From an uncultured beta proteobacterium (GTDB lineage Bacteria; Pseudomonadota; Gammaproteobacteria; Burkholderiales; Burkholderiaceae_C): a stretch of 51,333 nucleotides of DNA. The DNA lies in assembly GCA_903951445.1 (NCBI GenBank), contig CAJBBZ010000184.1:1-51333 (forward strand), in the 5' to 3' direction. Each line of letters starts with the position of its first letter. The first letter of the stretch is position 1. A program made the position numbers and the translations under genes. A model generated the notes under the pieces. That model worked only from the letters and a program-made list of their open reading frames with translations. It ran no database searches and was not told where the DNA came from. Below, piece after piece: positions 50,736 through 51,333 of the stretch.

Positions 50736-51333
50736 TCACCAGCCCTTGAGCGGATGCCACTCCAAACTGCTGCACTCGTTGACCAGCACGCCTTGGGGCG
50801 CGTCCTGCGTGTCAATCGCGTGCGGGAGTTGGGCAAACACCGCGCTTCCTGAGCCTGTCATTCTTGCCTTCAAGCCCTTGGATGCCAACCATTCAATGGT
50901 CTGAACAATGTCCGGGCAGAGCTTTTGGGCTACAGGCTGCAAGTCGTTGTGGCCAAAGCCATACGGGTTTGCAGCGAAGCCTGAAATTATAGCAAGGTCC
51001 GTATCGCGTTTTAGGCCCGGGTCAGAAAAAATCAGGCTGGTATCGAGTCCCGCTTGCGGTTTGGCAACCAGAAAGCGGGTGGGCGCCACCGCAATCGGGG
51101 TGATTTGCTCGCCCACGCCCTCAATCCAGGCGTTGTCGCCACCCAGAAAAAAAGGCACATCCGCGCCCAAGGCCAGCCCGATGCGGGCAAGCGCTGCGCG
51201 CGGCAGGCGCAAGTTCCATAAACGGTTGAGCGCGAGCAAGGTCGATGCCGCGTCGGAAGAGCCCCCACCCATGCCCGCTTGCGCCGGCACCGATTTGGCC
51301 ACGCCAATGTGCGCGCCCAGGGTGCAGCCGGTG
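50736..51333 (-). CDS. ispE: 4-diphosphocytidyl-2-C-methyl-D-erythritol kinase (5' part outside the window)
   Basis: IspE phosphorylates CDP-ME in the non-mevalonate isoprenoid pathway. The visible 199 residues include the GHMP kinase ATP loop PAQAGMGGGSSDAA, the substrate region GADVPFFLGG, NDLQPVAQ and the third GHMP motif RMTGSGSAVFAQ. The reading frame continues past the window edge (GCTLGAHIGVAKS before the ATP loop), so about the first 90-100 residues are missing here. It runs toward tRNA-Gln and prs. Confidence 0.95.
   Translation of the reverse strand, partial: TGCTLGAHIGVAKSVPAQAGMGGGSSDAASTLLALNRLWNLRLPRAALARIGLALGADVPFFLGGDNAWIEGVGEQITPIAVAPTRFLVAKPQAGLDTSLIFSDPGLKRDTDLAIISGFAANPYGFGHNDLQPVAQKLCPDIVQTIEWLASKGLKARMTGSGSAVFAQLPHAIDTQDAPQGVLVNECSSLEWHPLKGW

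Overview
The window is 51 kb of chromosome from a betaproteobacterium of the order Burkholderiales, most likely Comamonadaceae (Rhodoferax/Polaromonas-like). This rests on recognisable protein families and gene order: rsmD-coaD-ferredoxin-pth-rplY-prs-tRNA-Gln-ispE, pyrC next to a DUF3025 gene, a spoT/greB pair, a liv-type ABC cluster with an acyl-CoA ligase, and a Burkholderiales-type phosphonate regulator. G+C looks to be near 58-60 percent by eye; it was not computed. Where an upstream start codon lacks a ribosome binding site and an internal one has it, the internal start was used.

Layout. 0-7.3 kb: a strictosidine-synthase-like beta-propeller protein, an orphan YnjB-type binding protein, ftsY, greB and spoT. 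7.4-15.9 kb: a minus-strand transport block (livH-M-G-F, acyl-CoA ligase, two tandem LivK-like binding proteins) and a YciA-type thioesterase. 15.9-23.2 kb: an ATM1-type ABC exporter, a truncated LysR gene, pyrC, an octamer tandem repeat, DUF3025, htpX and a large FAD-dependent dehydrogenase. 23.4-27.4 kb: a sulfide/persulfide module (persulfide dioxygenase-like MBL protein, divergent BigR-type regulator, two YeeE/YedE proteins, SulP transporter) around an AT-rich operator. 27.8-29.5 kb: a Phd/VapC-type toxin-antitoxin pair and an RlmI gene with an internal in-frame deletion. 29.7-41.2 kb: a DMT permease, then phosphonate catabolism (phnZ, phnY, phnA, GntR regulator on minus; phnW on plus) running into four genes that together look like a gamma-glutamylation route for an amine or amino alcohol (glutamine-synthetase-like ligase, Fe-ADH, C26 gamma-glutamyl hydrolase, aldehyde dehydrogenase). 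41.3-45.9 kb: an accessory patch with hipBA, an AbrB/PIN toxin-antitoxin pair, a NUDIX protein, decayed gene fragments and an orphan gene followed by three hairpins. 45.9-51.3 kb: a conserved housekeeping block.

How it works together. The phosphonate genes describe conversion of 2-aminoethylphosphonate to phosphonoacetaldehyde (PhnW), phosphonoacetate (PhnY) and acetate plus phosphate (PhnA), with PhnZ as an oxidative branch to glycine plus phosphate; no phosphonate transporter and no PhnY* hydroxylase lie in the window. The neighbouring gamma-glutamyl genes would mask an amine, oxidise an alcohol to aldehyde to acid, then remove glutamate. The sulfur module is a persulfide-responsive detoxification unit without a recognisable sqr.

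A recurring theme is a short non-coding inverted-repeat element (a MITE of about 131 bp) present in at least six clear copies and two relics. Three copies have perfect 4-bp target duplications (TTAA, CTAG, CTAT), which points to mobilisation by an IS5-type transposase. Copies sit against stop codons, in divergent promoter regions and inside a gene relic next to ftsY, and gene order around ftsY, spoT and rsmD looks rearranged relative to the usual Burkholderiales layout.
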